Source: DASVHS01 sp038244815 (GTDB taxonomy: Bacteria; Acidobacteriota; Thermoanaerobaculia; Gp7-AA8). Taken from it: a stretch of 64,000 nucleotides of DNA. Below the pieces are notes generated by a model. That model saw nothing but the letters and a program-made list of their open reading frames with translations, was not told the origin of the DNA and searched no databases. The stretch spans positions 62,001-126,000 of the forward strand of contig JBBRTB010000008.1 of the NCBI GenBank assembly GCA_038244815.1, given 5' to 3'. This document shows, one piece after another, positions 25,721 through 35,226 of this stretch (its first letter is position 1; each line of letters starts with the position of its first letter). Both the position numbers and the translations under genes were made by a program.

Positions 25721-27823
25721 TCACTGCCCGATCTGCCCGAGCAGCGCTCTGGCCGTGGCGATGTCATCGGCGTAGCGCTGCGGCGGTGCGGTGTCGATGA
25801 ACTGATGTAGCGCCTGGCGCGCCACGTCGTTGCGACCGCGTTTGCTGCTGACGATGGCCAGGTTGAAGAGCGCATCGTACTGGCGGCGATCCGCGGCCAC
25901 GGACTTGCGCCACCACTCGATCGCTTCGTCGGGATGTCCGCTCTTGGCCTCGATCACGCCCATGAGATTGAGAGCGAGCGGCATCTTGTCGTTGAGGGCC
26001 AGGGCGTGGCGCAGATGGCCGCGAGCGCGCTCGAGATCGCCGCCGCGCAGCGCCACCACGGCGAGGTTCTGATACGCGGTCGCGTTTGTATGATCGAACG
26101 TCAGCGCCCGCTGAAACTGCGCGTTCGCTCCGGCCGCATCCCCGTTGTCCGCGAGCGCGATGCCGTAGGCATTGAGCACGTCGGGATCCTTGCCGTCCGC
26201 GAAAGGCCGCAGCACCTCGATGGCCTCCCTGGCGCGGCCGTTCTCGCTGAGCAGGAGGCCCAGCCGCACTTTCATCTCCTCGTCCGCGGTGCCGGCCTGC
26301 ACGGCCCGGCTGAGCATGTCGATGGCTGCGGCCGGGTTCTCGCTCTGCTGGAGCATGAAGGCGAGCATCTCCTGCGCGACCTTGATGCGCGGATGGTTCT
26401 TTACGACCGCCCGGGCGGTCTCGACGGCCTTGGGCAGTTGTCCGGTCTGATACTGCGCGACGATGGCGTGCAACTCATTGTCGACGTCGACGAGGTTCTT
26501 CGGGTCGTCGGCGGCGGTGAAGGTCGTCTTGCTGCTCGTTCCGGTGATGTAGCCGAGGCTGAGGAGCTGCGCCTTCTGTGAAGGGTCGACGTTGCGCTCG
26601 ATGTTCTTCCGCGCCGGCGCGGCCGCGGCGAGAAGTGTCCGGATGGCGAAGAGATCGCGACGGTCGCTCTCGGCGATGTTGTGCTCTTCATGCGGATCCG
26701 CTTTGAGGTCGTAGAGCTCCTGAATGGGCAGATCGATGTACTTGTGACCGCCGTCGATCATGCCGATGAGCGGCGCCCAGTCGCGATTCAGCGAAGCAGA
26801 CAACGACTCGAAGTAACTCGCCGGTTCCGGCTTCGCGCCCCGGCCTTCGGAATCGAGGATGGAACGGCCCGGCAACGACGCGGGAACCTTCGCACCCACT
26901 CTCGTCAGAATCGTCGGCACGAGATCGATATGGCGCACGTAGTTGTCTTCGCGCCGCGGTTTCGCGCCAGGATCGACGATGATCAGCGGGATCTTCAGCG
27001 TCGACTCGTACGCGAACAGGCCGTGCGTCTGCTCGCCATGATCGCCGAGCGATTCGCCGTGATCGCCGGTGATGACCACCAGTGTGTTCGGATGCGAGGC
27101 CAGCATGGGCTGGAGAAAGCGCTGCAACTGGCTGTCGACGTAAGCGACTTCACCGAGGTAGAGGTTGTCGCGATATTGCTCGCGGAACGGCGAGGGGGGC
27201 GCATACGGCGCGTGCGGATCGTAGAGATGGATCCACAGGAAGCGCTTCTTGCCGGCTGCTCCCTCGTACCACGTCTTCGCCGCGGTCAGGGTCTCCTCGG
27301 CCGGCCGCTCGGCCACCACGAAGTCGAGCGGGTCGGACGCTTCGCGATATTCATCGTTGTAGACGTCGAAACCGGCATCGAGTCCGAATCGCGAGTCGAG
27401 CGGAAAGGCGCTCACGAACGCCGCCGTGGTGTAACCGGCCTGCTTCAGCATCGCGCCGAGCGTCGGGTACTTCGAGTCGAGGCGAAAGCCGGCGTTGTCG
27501 CGGATGCCGTGCTGATACGGATAGAGACCGGTGAGTATGTTCGTGTGGGATGGCAGCGTGACCACGTTGTGCGCGTGTGCGTTCGTGAACACGATCCCCT
27601 GCCCGGCCAGGCTGTCCAGGTACGGCGTCCTGACGCGCGAATTTCCGGCGAAGCCGAGGGCATCGGCGCGCAGTGTGTCGATGGTGACGAGGATGACGTC
27701 GGGGGGGGCGCCACGGCGAGGTCGGAACCGCCAGACCGCCACGGCGGCGATTGCCAGCACGAGCACGGCCATGGCGATCCACCGCCAGCCGCCGTGTCCG
27801 CTCTTTCTCTTCGGCTTCACCAT
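25721..27823 (-). CDS. Membrane-anchored sulfatase-fold (AlkP superfamily) protein with TPR domain
   Basis: The 700-residue protein has an N-terminal membrane anchor (WIAMAVLVLAIAAVAVW), an alkaline-phosphatase/sulfatase-superfamily domain (about 35-430: DVILVTIDTLRADALG, GDHGESLGDHGEQTHG) and a C-terminal tetratricopeptide region (about 450-690; for example AAIDMLSRAVQAG and AIEWWRKSVAADR). At the position of the formylglycine Cys/Ser of true sulfatases the sequence is VTLPSHTNILTG, so the modified residue and the Arg are absent. It may use Thr like phosphodiester enzymes. It abuts a paralogue on the same strand. Confidence 0.85.
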   Translation of the reverse strand: MVKPKRKSGHGGWRWIAMAVLVLAIAAVAVWRFRPRRGAPPDVILVTIDTLRADALGFAGNSRVRTPYLDSLAGQGIVFTNAHAHNVVTLPSHTNILTGLYPYQHGIRDNAGFRLDSKYPTLGAMLKQAGYTTAAFVSAFPLDSRFGLDAGFDVYNDEYREASDPLDFVVAERPAEETLTAAKTWYEGAAGKKRFLWIHLYDPHAPYAPPSPFREQYRDNLYLGEVAYVDSQLQRFLQPMLASHPNTLVVITGDHGESLGDHGEQTHGLFAYESTLKIPLIIVDPGAKPRREDNYVRHIDLVPTILTRVGAKVPASLPGRSILDSEGRGAKPEPASYFESLSASLNRDWAPLIGMIDGGHKYIDLPIQELYDLKADPHEEHNIAESDRRDLFAIRTLLAAAAPARKNIERNVDPSQKAQLLSLGYITGTSSKTTFTAADDPKNLVDVDNELHAIVAQYQTGQLPKAVETARAVVKNHPRIKVAQEMLAFMLQQSENPAAAIDMLSRAVQAGTADEEMKVRLGLLLSENGRAREAIEVLRPFADGKDPDVLNAYGIALADNGDAAGANAQFQRALTFDHTNATAYQNLAVVALRGGDLERARGHLRHALALNDKMPLALNLMGVIEAKSGHPDEAIEWWRKSVAADRRQYDALFNLAIVSSKRGRNDVARQALHQFIDTAPPQRYADDIATARALLGQIGQ

Positions 27824-29943
27824 CAGAGAGCCAGCCTTCTCAATCGCGCGTCGTGCGGATACTGCTGCAGACCGCGGCGCACCCAGAAGCGCGCGCCGTT
27901 TCCATCACCGAGCGTCTTCATGGTATCGACGATGGCCGCGTAGCTCTCCGCCGTCGGCGCCGTCCCGATCAATTGATAGACAAGACGGGTGGCCTCGTCC
28001 CCGCGTCCTTCGGAGACGAGCAGGACGATCAGGCTCTGGTAGGCGCGGGGATCGGCGGGCGCCAGGGCGATTTCCGCTTTCAGCGACCGCTCTGCTTCCT
28101 CGCTCCGGCCCAGCCGGGCCAGCAGATCGCCACGCAGATACGCCAGTCCGGCGAAAGGCGGCTTCCGGTTCACTTCGATCCATCGCTGCGCTTCGTCGAG
28201 CGCCGCGAGGGCCTCCTCGTAGCGCTTCTCTTCCTTGAGCACGCGCGCGAGGATCACCCTGGCCGCGGCCGGATCGCCGTCGTCCAGCGCCAGGCGCGCT
28301 TCGCTTTCGGCATGCGCCAGATCGCCACGAGCGAGGAACACGCCGGCCAGGATCTCGTGAGCGCGCGGCTCGCCGAGTGCGAGCGCGAGTTCGGCGTGCT
28401 TGCGGGCCTCGTCGGGATGGCCGGCCTGGAGTGCGAAGCCGGCCACGGTCATGGCCAGCGTCGCCGAACGCGGATTTCCGGCCAGACCTTGTTTTGCCGC
28501 GGTGATGGCTGCTTCGGAATGGCCGAGACGCCACTCCGCTTTGGCGGTGACATCCCAGACATCCGTCATGCCCGGATTTTCCCGCAGGATCTGCCGGAAC
28601 GCGTGGAGTGCTTCCGCGTTCTTCCCCGCCCTGAACCACGAGAAGGCCTTGCGCAGGTCGCGAAAGGTCTCGACCTTGTCTTTCGGATCGGGCAGCGCGC
28701 CGCCCCTCTGGGCCGGAGCACCGCCGCTGATGTAGCCGAGTGCGGCCAGCTTTGCCGCTTCCTCCGGCGGCACGGCCTGGGGCTCGGCAGCCGCAGTGAC
28801 CAGCGGCGCGATGGCCTGCTTCATGGCGAAGAGTGTGCGTCGATCCTCCCCGGCGAGATTCCGCCTCTCCGCGGGGTCGGCCCCGAGGTCGTACAACTCC
28901 GCTCTGGGAGCCTCGATATAGTGCTTCGTGCCGCTGATGAGCGCGTGCAGATCGCTCCAGCCGAAATGGAAGCGGGGGTAGAACGTCTCGCTGTAGATCT
29001 GTTGCGGTGGCCCGGCGCTGACGCCCGCGGGCAGGGCGATGTGCAGGTCGCTCAGGATCATGGCCATCACATCGCTCAATCCGACGTTGGTCGCGTCGCG
29101 GGATCCGCCGGCTGCGCCGGGCCTCTTGACCATCAAAGGGACCTGCAGGGCCTCGCGATAGAGAAAGATCCCGTGCTCGTCCTCCCCATGATCGCCGAGA
29201 CCTTCGCCATGATCGGAGAGAAAAACGATCAGCGCGCGGTCGTAGAGCTTGCCGGCTTTGAGAAAATTCAGGAAGCGGCCCACGATCGCGTCGGCAGAGG
29301 CGATCTCGGCGTCGTACGGCTTGTAACGCGATCGGTACGGCTCCGGCGCGTCGTAGGGAGCATGAGGCTCGTACAGGTGAAGAAAGAAGAAGAATGGCCG
29401 GCCGGAGTGGGCGCCGATCCATTTCTCGGCGATGGCTTCGGTCTCCGCTCCGCTTCTCTGGATGCCGCCGAGAGCCTGATCGGCGTGCTCGGCGATGCGG
29501 TCGTCGTAGAAATCGAACCCGCGGTTGATGCCGCTTTCCGCGCGCAGAACGTACGCCGAGACGGCGGCGCCCGTGGCGTAGCCGTTCTGCCGGAGGGTCT
29601 GGGCGAGTGTGGGCCGCGGTCCGAGCCGAAAGCCGAGGTTGTCGCGGATTCCGGTGCCGGCGGGAAGCAGGCCGGTGAACAGCGTCGCGTACGATGGCAG
29701 TGTCAGCGGGCAATGGCTGAAGGCGTGATCGTAGACCACGGCCTCTCCTGCCAGCGCGTCGATCGCCGGCGTCTCGACGCCGTGATACCCGTACGCGGGC
29801 AGATGATCCGAGCGCAGGGTGTCGACCGAGATGACGATCACCGGCGGCTTCACCTCCGGCGCGTGCCGGTTGCAGCCGATCGCTGCGAGGACGATGGCGA
29901 GACGGAGAGACCAGCGAGCGCGCGGAACCATGGACCGGAGCAT
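27823..29943 (-). CDS. Second sulfatase-fold (AlkP superfamily) protein with TPR domain
   Basis: The 706-residue paralogue of the downstream gene has the same architecture: a short hydrophobic N-terminus (possible lipoprotein, AIGCNR), an AlkP-superfamily domain (VIVISVDTLRSDHLP, SDHGEGLGDHGEDEHG) and a C-terminal TPR region rich in Ala/Glu/Arg (for example GHPDEARKHAELALALG). The nucleophile segment reads LTLPSYATLFTG, again without the sulfatase Cys-x-Pro-x-Arg. Its stop overlaps the next start by one base, so the two are translationally coupled and likely arose by tandem duplication. Confidence 0.85.
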   Translation of the reverse strand: MLRSMVPRARWSLRLAIVLAAIGCNRHAPEVKPPVIVISVDTLRSDHLPAYGYHGVETPAIDALAGEAVVYDHAFSHCPLTLPSYATLFTGLLPAGTGIRDNLGFRLGPRPTLAQTLRQNGYATGAAVSAYVLRAESGINRGFDFYDDRIAEHADQALGGIQRSGAETEAIAEKWIGAHSGRPFFFFLHLYEPHAPYDAPEPYRSRYKPYDAEIASADAIVGRFLNFLKAGKLYDRALIVFLSDHGEGLGDHGEDEHGIFLYREALQVPLMVKRPGAAGGSRDATNVGLSDVMAMILSDLHIALPAGVSAGPPQQIYSETFYPRFHFGWSDLHALISGTKHYIEAPRAELYDLGADPAERRNLAGEDRRTLFAMKQAIAPLVTAAAEPQAVPPEEAAKLAALGYISGGAPAQRGGALPDPKDKVETFRDLRKAFSWFRAGKNAEALHAFRQILRENPGMTDVWDVTAKAEWRLGHSEAAITAAKQGLAGNPRSATLAMTVAGFALQAGHPDEARKHAELALALGEPRAHEILAGVFLARGDLAHAESEARLALDDGDPAAARVILARVLKEEKRYEEALAALDEAQRWIEVNRKPPFAGLAYLRGDLLARLGRSEEAERSLKAEIALAPADPRAYQSLIVLLVSEGRGDEATRLVYQLIGTAPTAESYAAIVDTMKTLGDGNGARFWVRRGLQQYPHDARLRRLAL

Positions 29944-30000
29944 GTTAGCTGTGATGTACCTGGGACGCGGTTCCTTGAAGCGGGTTGTCCGTCCGGGCGA

Positions 30001-30038
30001 CTGTCACCCTGAGAGTTCTGAAACGCTCAGGGTGACAG
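30001..30038. repeat. 13-bp perfect inverted repeat (hairpin)
   Basis: CTGTCACCCTGAG pairs perfectly with CTCAGGGTGACAG around a 12-nt loop, in the gap after the sulfatase-fold gene start. Similar GTGACAGG-type hairpins are commonly dispersed in such genomes; no T run follows, so a terminator role is uncertain. Confidence 0.7.
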
Positions 30039-30064
30039 GAAGGAACCCACGCAACAGTTAGGAG

Positions 30065-30186
30065 TCAGAGCGACCGCAGTACATCCTCGGCCTTCTCGGC
30101 GTCACGTATCTACGTTGCGGCCGGCGTTGGCCAGCACCGCCTGCGGGATGAACTGCTCCCCCACGTTCAGCTGTGCGTCCAGCGGC
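30065..30186 (-). pseudogene. C-terminal remnant of an unidentified gene
   Basis: On the minus strand the gap 29944-30240 holds a protein-like stretch (PLDAQLNVGEQFIPQAVL, then ANAGRNVDT) that runs into a stop. A one-base shift then continues sensibly to DAEKAEDVLRSL and a stop at 30065. It looks like the last 40 codons of a lost gene with a frameshift. I do not recognise the parent. It sits just downstream of the TonB-receptor terminator. Confidence 0.35.
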
Positions 30187-30223
30187 CGACGAAAAGGCCC
30201 GCCCTGGAGGCGGGCCTTCGTCG
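30187..30223 (-). terminator. Strong intrinsic terminator of the TonB-receptor gene
   Basis: AAGGCCCGCC and GGCGGGCCTT pair perfectly and outer CGACG/CGTCG extends the stem. On the minus strand the stem is followed by a short T run (CCTTTTCG). It lies 18 bp beyond the receptor stop. Confidence 0.75.
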
Positions 30224-30240
30224 GGGAAATGGTGCCTTGC

Positions 30241-33165
30241 TCAGAACTTCAAGCGCGCCCCGAACCGGATGGCGCGTGGGCTCTGCAGCGCGGCGATGTG
30301 GTTGTAGGCCGGATCGCTGCCGTCCGCGCCGACGTCGAGCAGCGTGTTGCGGTCGAGCACCGTGTGCGTGTTCGTGACGTTGAAGGCGTCGATCGATAGA
30401 TTCAAGCCCATGCGATTGATCAGGAAGTCCTTGGCCAGCCGCAGGTCGAGCTCGAACACATCGGGCAGACGCGTGTCGAAGTTCGACACGAGCAGCGTTT
30501 TCTGCGTCCCTTCGCGCCTGTCGCGGAACCTCACGTAATACGGGGCCAGATAGCCTTCCCGGCCGTTGACGGCGGCACCGAAGCTGACCTGCCACGGGAA
30601 CTGGTAGACACCGGTCATGCTGTAGGCCCAGCGCGCGTTGATGTAGTTGTTCCCGATGCCGCCGCCGGATGCCACGGTGGCTCCGTCGCAGATCGAGCAA
30701 CTGTCGAACGAGTTCGTGCTGTTGCGCAGCAGCGGCGATGGATCGATGATGGCCCCCGGCCCGACGTGCTGCTTCCAATCGGACAACGTGATGTTCGCGC
30801 GCATCATCCAGTTGTTAGCCATCCGCTTGATCGCGGACAGCTCCACGTCCTGGTACGTCTGCGAGTAATCGGGACGATTCGTGAACACGTAGTACACCGG
30901 CGTGGCCGTCCCTGCTGCCAACGTGTAGTACGGAACGCTGTACGCCTGCCCGTTCGGTAGCGTTCCTGTCCGGTTCCCCGCCAGAACGTAGTCGGCGCTC
31001 GTGTAGTAATCGCCGGCGCCGCGCGTCTTCTCGAACTGGTTCCAGGTGAAGTCGGTGCTGTGACGGTACGTGTAGTTCGCGCCGACTGCAAAGCCAGAGA
31101 AGAGCTCGTACTGCACACCCCCGATGAGCTCGTCCGTCTTCGGCGGCTTCATGTTGTAGTCGAGGCGGCCCGGTGAATAACCGGCCGCGGTGTTGTTCGG
31201 ATCGATGTTCGCGAACGAGTACACGCCGGAGTCGAAGTCGATCTCGTTCCTCTGCACGTTCCGGTCGCCGTTCAGATCGTCCCAGTAGTAGTAGAGGTAC
31301 TGCACGCGATAGAACGGATTCGCCGATCCGGCGTCGCTCGACCCGATCTGGTTGATGTAGTGGTTATAGCTGGCGCGGGCGATGGCGCGCTTGTTCGGAC
31401 CGAACGCATACGTGGCCCCGATGCGGGGCGCGAACCCGTTCCACTCCAGCGCCTTGGCATCGCCCGGAAAGGAGACCGCTGGGAGGATGTCCGGAACCAC
31501 CGGATTCGCCGGCACGCTGCTGGCGAAATTGCGCGCGCTCTGCCAATCGTAGCGAGCCCCGGCGTTGATCGTCAGATTGCCGAGGAGGATGGTGTCGCCG
31601 GCGTAGAGATCCTTGTACTTGGAACCGAAGCGGGGTCGGGCATCGCGCGTGAGCGCCGCCAGCGCCGAGCCGTCATAGAAGTTGCCGAAGGTCTGGTTGC
31701 CCGGCCACGAGGTGACGGAGCTGACCGGTGTGTTGCGATACTCGAAGCCCCATTTCAGTTCGTGGTCGACCTTGCCGGTGGACGTGAAGTTCGATCCATC
31801 GAGCCGATAGTCGTGCTGCGGAACGTCCTGATGGAAGTACGAGTAGGTGCGATGCCAGCCGGCGGCGATGTCGGGATGCGATCGCGTGTAACTCGAGCTC
31901 GTCCACCACGCGGGCACGTCGCGGCCGCCGATGGGCGTGAGCGTATAGCCGTTCTTCACGTCTCCGATGAGACCGGTGACGTAGAAGTTGCTCCCGAAGT
32001 TCTGGGTGTCCTCGATTTTCAGGAGGTGACCGGGGCCGCTCTGGTCCGTGGCTGTCTCGATGGGACGGGTGATACTGAGGCTGCGGCCGTGGACGGTCTT
32101 GTTGTTGTACATGTAGTACAGCGAGCCGGCGTTCGTGGGAAGCAGCTGCGCGTTCAGCTTGGTGTTGACCGACGTCAGATGGGTGAGCTGCGGGGTGGTC
32201 GGCCCGGCGATGAAGTTGTCGATGTCGTTCTTCCCGTATGCGCCCCACAGCCACAGATGATCGCGCCAGATCGGGCCGCCCGCTTCGAGGCCGTAGTCGT
32301 CGATCTTGTTGATCGAGTTCGCCGACTGCAGATAGCTCCGCGCCTCCGCCGGGATGACCGCGTCCGACTGAAACTGCTTGTCGGTCCAGAAATAGCGCGC
32401 CGTGCCGGCGAAATCATTCGTTCCCCGCTTGGCCACGAGGTTGATCTGCACGCCCGGAGTGCGCAGGCGGGGATCCGATCCGCCGGTGGTGATCTGCATC
32501 TCCTGGAACGAGTCGAAGTCGTAATAGAAGTCGGATGTGCCGGTGGCCTGCATCTCCGTGACATTCACGCCGTCCAGATTCCACTCGGTCTGATGGCGCT
32601 CGATGCCCTTGCCGACGAAATAGGACTGCTGGCCCGATTGATTGCCGCCCACGTTGACCGTGCTCACCAGAACGCCCGGCACCGTCTGCAGCACCACCCA
32701 GGGGTCGCGCGCGCTGGGCACCTGCTGCAGCTCGATCTGGTTCACGTCCGAGCCCGTGCCGGTGTTGCGGACGTCGACGAGCGGCGTCTGCGCGGTGACG
32801 GTCATTGTCTCCGCCACCGCCGCCTGCATCTTGAAATCGATCTCGGAGTTCGCGCCGACGTTGACGTCGACCGTGCGCCGGATCGTGGAGAGACCGCTCA
32901 ACTCCGCGGAGAGGTCGTAGCGTCCCGGCGACTGGTTGAGAAAGCGGTAACTGCCGTTCGACGACGTCACGAACGTCTGCGGCGCTCCCAGACCGGAGAG
33001 CGTCACCGTCACGCCCGGAATGGGATTGCCGGACGAATCGACCACCTTGCCGACGACGTTTCCGCCCGCGGTCTGCGCCAGAGCCACGCCCGAGAACAAC
33101 CAGAGCCCCGCGGTGAACGTCAGGATGATCTGCACGTACCGCTTGAGCGTCCGGTTTCGGGTCAT
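30241..33165 (-). CDS. TonB-dependent outer-membrane receptor with carboxypeptidase-regulatory N-terminus
   Basis: The 974-residue receptor has a signal peptide (LTFTAGLWLFSGVALAQ), an N-terminal carboxypeptidase-regulatory-like domain (NVVGKVVDSSGNPIPGVTV ... RYDLSAELSGLS), a plug domain (TPLVDVRNTGTGSDVNQIELQQVP) and a long beta-barrel. The barrel ends RAIRFGARLKF, with terminal Phe as expected for BAM recognition. It belongs to the SusC/OmcA-like Cna-B class common in Acidobacteriota. The substrate cannot be read from sequence. It is followed by a strong terminator and is transcribed alone. Confidence 0.9.
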   Translation of the reverse strand: MTRNRTLKRYVQIILTFTAGLWLFSGVALAQTAGGNVVGKVVDSSGNPIPGVTVTLSGLGAPQTFVTSSNGSYRFLNQSPGRYDLSAELSGLSTIRRTVDVNVGANSEIDFKMQAAVAETMTVTAQTPLVDVRNTGTGSDVNQIELQQVPSARDPWVVLQTVPGVLVSTVNVGGNQSGQQSYFVGKGIERHQTEWNLDGVNVTEMQATGTSDFYYDFDSFQEMQITTGGSDPRLRTPGVQINLVAKRGTNDFAGTARYFWTDKQFQSDAVIPAEARSYLQSANSINKIDDYGLEAGGPIWRDHLWLWGAYGKNDIDNFIAGPTTPQLTHLTSVNTKLNAQLLPTNAGSLYYMYNNKTVHGRSLSITRPIETATDQSGPGHLLKIEDTQNFGSNFYVTGLIGDVKNGYTLTPIGGRDVPAWWTSSSYTRSHPDIAAGWHRTYSYFHQDVPQHDYRLDGSNFTSTGKVDHELKWGFEYRNTPVSSVTSWPGNQTFGNFYDGSALAALTRDARPRFGSKYKDLYAGDTILLGNLTINAGARYDWQSARNFASSVPANPVVPDILPAVSFPGDAKALEWNGFAPRIGATYAFGPNKRAIARASYNHYINQIGSSDAGSANPFYRVQYLYYYWDDLNGDRNVQRNEIDFDSGVYSFANIDPNNTAAGYSPGRLDYNMKPPKTDELIGGVQYELFSGFAVGANYTYRHSTDFTWNQFEKTRGAGDYYTSADYVLAGNRTGTLPNGQAYSVPYYTLAAGTATPVYYVFTNRPDYSQTYQDVELSAIKRMANNWMMRANITLSDWKQHVGPGAIIDPSPLLRNSTNSFDSCSICDGATVASGGGIGNNYINARWAYSMTGVYQFPWQVSFGAAVNGREGYLAPYYVRFRDRREGTQKTLLVSNFDTRLPDVFELDLRLAKDFLINRMGLNLSIDAFNVTNTHTVLDRNTLLDVGADGSDPAYNHIAALQSPRAIRFGARLKF

Positions 33166-33255
33166 TGCCCCTCCTGTCCGTTGTGTCGTCGTCTTTTCGC
33201 GCTCACAACCATGACTCTTCCGGTACCGGTTGTCAATTTCAACGGCTTTTGTTGA

Positions 33256-35136
33256 TCACTTCTTCATCTTCGTCAGCAGTTGCTCCATTTCGTCCATCAC
33301 GCGATTCATCTTCTGCATGGTCAGGTCGAGGGGCTGGGAGGTGGTCATGTCGACACCCGCGTCCTTCAGCAACTCGATCGGATACTTCGATCCGCCCGAC
33401 GAGAGAAACGTGAGGAACTTCTGCGTGGCCGCTTTGTCACCGGCCAGCACTTTCTCCGACAGCGCCGCGGACGCGGTGAACGACGTGGCGTACTGGAACA
33501 CGTAGAAGTTGCGATAGAAGTGCGGGATGTACGCCCATTCGTGGGCGACGAAGTCGTCGACGACGGACACGCCCTTGTCGTGGCCGTAGTACTTGCGGGT
33601 GATCTCGAGGTAGAGCTTGTCGAGCGATTCTCCGGTGAGCGGCTGGCCCTTCTCGGCCATCTCGTGCGCGCGCAACTCGAATTCCGCGAACTGGGTCTGC
33701 CGGAACACCGTGCCTTTGATGTTCTCGAGGTAGTTGCCGAGGAGGGAGAGGCGGGCCCGGTCGTCCTTGATCTGCTTGAGCATGTAGTCGTTGAGCAACG
33801 CCTCGTTGAACGTCGACGCCACCTCGGCCACGAAGATCGGGTAGTCCGAGGTCGGATACGGCTGCGTCTTGTTCGACAGGTAGCTCTGCATGGTGTGGCC
33901 GAGCTCGTGAGCGAGCGCCGACATGTCGTCGTAGTGGCCGTTGAAGTTGAGCAGCATGTAGGGGTGCACGTCGTACGCGGCGCCCTGCGAATACGCACCG
34001 GAACGCTTGCCGGTGTTCGGATAGAGATCGATCCATCGCTCGTTCAGGGCGCGCTTGATGGCGGCCTGATACTCGGGACCGAGCGGCGCGACGGCCGCGA
34101 GCACGTTCTTCGCCGCTTCATCGATGGGATATTCCAGGTTCACGTTCTCGACGAGTGGTGCGTAGAGGTCGTAGTAGTGAAGCTCGTCGACGCCCATCAT
34201 CCGTTTGCGCAGACGGAGATAGCGATGGAACGTGTCGAGATGCGCGTTCACACCCGACACGAGACTCGTGTAGACCGACACCGGGATGTTGTTGACGTCC
34301 AGCGCCGACTGCACCGCCGAGTCGTAGTGCCGGGCCCGGGCGAAGAAGAGGTCGCGGCTGACCTGCCCGTTGTACGTCGCCCCGAACGTGGCCTTGTAGT
34401 CGCCCAGAGCGTTGAAAAACGTCTCCATCACCTTGTGCCGGTCATCGCGGTTGGCGACGCCGCGAGAGCGGCCGAAGCCGGGCTTGTCCAGCTTCACCGT
34501 CTCTCCGTTGCTCAACTTGACGCTCGGATACGGGAAGTCCGCATCGGCGAAGAGTCCGTAGATGTTCGACGGCGAGTTGCTCATCAGTCCGGCGTCGGCG
34601 ATGATCTTCTCCTCCCCTTCGCTGAGCGTGTGCGGCTGACGGCGCAGGATGTCATCGAGGTATTGCCGGTAGATGGCCAGCTTCGGCTCGCTGCCGATGA
34701 ATCCGTCGATCCTGCCGCGGTCGATCTTCAGGATCTCCGGCTCGACGTACGCGGAGACCGTGTTGATGGTCGTGCCCATGCGCTGCATTTCCTGCTGCAT
34801 GGCCTGATACCCGGCCACCCGCGTGTCGACATCGGAGTGGAGCGACGCGTAGACGTACAGGCGGGCGTACTCCTTGTTGATGTCGTAGATGGTGTCGAGC
34901 GCGGCCAGCAGTTGCTGCGGCGAGGAACCGAGTGTCCCTTTGAACCGGGCGATCGATGGAATGCGCGCCTCCAGCTTGTCCTTCGCGGCCCGCCAGGCCT
35001 CGTCGCTCCCATAGATCGGGCTCAAGTCAAATTTGAAACGATCGGGCGTGCTGGCGCGATCGACATATTGACCGAACGCGACGTGCGGTAATGTGGCGAT
35101 GGCCAGGCAGACCACGACTCTCGTGATTCGATTCAT
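33256..35136 (-). CDS. pepF: Exported oligoendopeptidase F (M3B)
   Basis: The 626-residue zinc metallopeptidase starts at ATG 35136 (Shine-Dalgarno GAAAGGAC) with a signal peptide (VVVCLAIATLPHVAFGQ). The M3 family zinc motif HELGHTMQSYL is intact, preceded by FNGHYDDMSALA, and the M3B signature continues with PIFVAEVASTFNEALLNDYML. Most PepF enzymes are cytoplasmic, so a signal peptide suggests periplasmic or extracellular peptide degradation. The gene ends about 90 bp from the TonB receptor start on the same strand. Confidence 0.93.
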   Translation of the reverse strand: MNRITRVVVCLAIATLPHVAFGQYVDRASTPDRFKFDLSPIYGSDEAWRAAKDKLEARIPSIARFKGTLGSSPQQLLAALDTIYDINKEYARLYVYASLHSDVDTRVAGYQAMQQEMQRMGTTINTVSAYVEPEILKIDRGRIDGFIGSEPKLAIYRQYLDDILRRQPHTLSEGEEKIIADAGLMSNSPSNIYGLFADADFPYPSVKLSNGETVKLDKPGFGRSRGVANRDDRHKVMETFFNALGDYKATFGATYNGQVSRDLFFARARHYDSAVQSALDVNNIPVSVYTSLVSGVNAHLDTFHRYLRLRKRMMGVDELHYYDLYAPLVENVNLEYPIDEAAKNVLAAVAPLGPEYQAAIKRALNERWIDLYPNTGKRSGAYSQGAAYDVHPYMLLNFNGHYDDMSALAHELGHTMQSYLSNKTQPYPTSDYPIFVAEVASTFNEALLNDYMLKQIKDDRARLSLLGNYLENIKGTVFRQTQFAEFELRAHEMAEKGQPLTGESLDKLYLEITRKYYGHDKGVSVVDDFVAHEWAYIPHFYRNFYVFQYATSFTASAALSEKVLAGDKAATQKFLTFLSSGGSKYPIELLKDAGVDMTTSQPLDLTMQKMNRVMDEMEQLLTKMKK

Positions 35137-35226
35137 CGGCTCTCTCGTCCTTTCGTACCCATGGGGACCGCTCTCAGCCGGACCTGAAGTGAGCAACGGT
35201 TTTGCATGTGTGTACGTCAATAGAGT

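Noticed and set aside
31360..33255. Long plus-strand frame opposite the TonB receptor
   Set aside because: No domain signal; the receptor on the minus strand has plug, barrel and terminal Phe.
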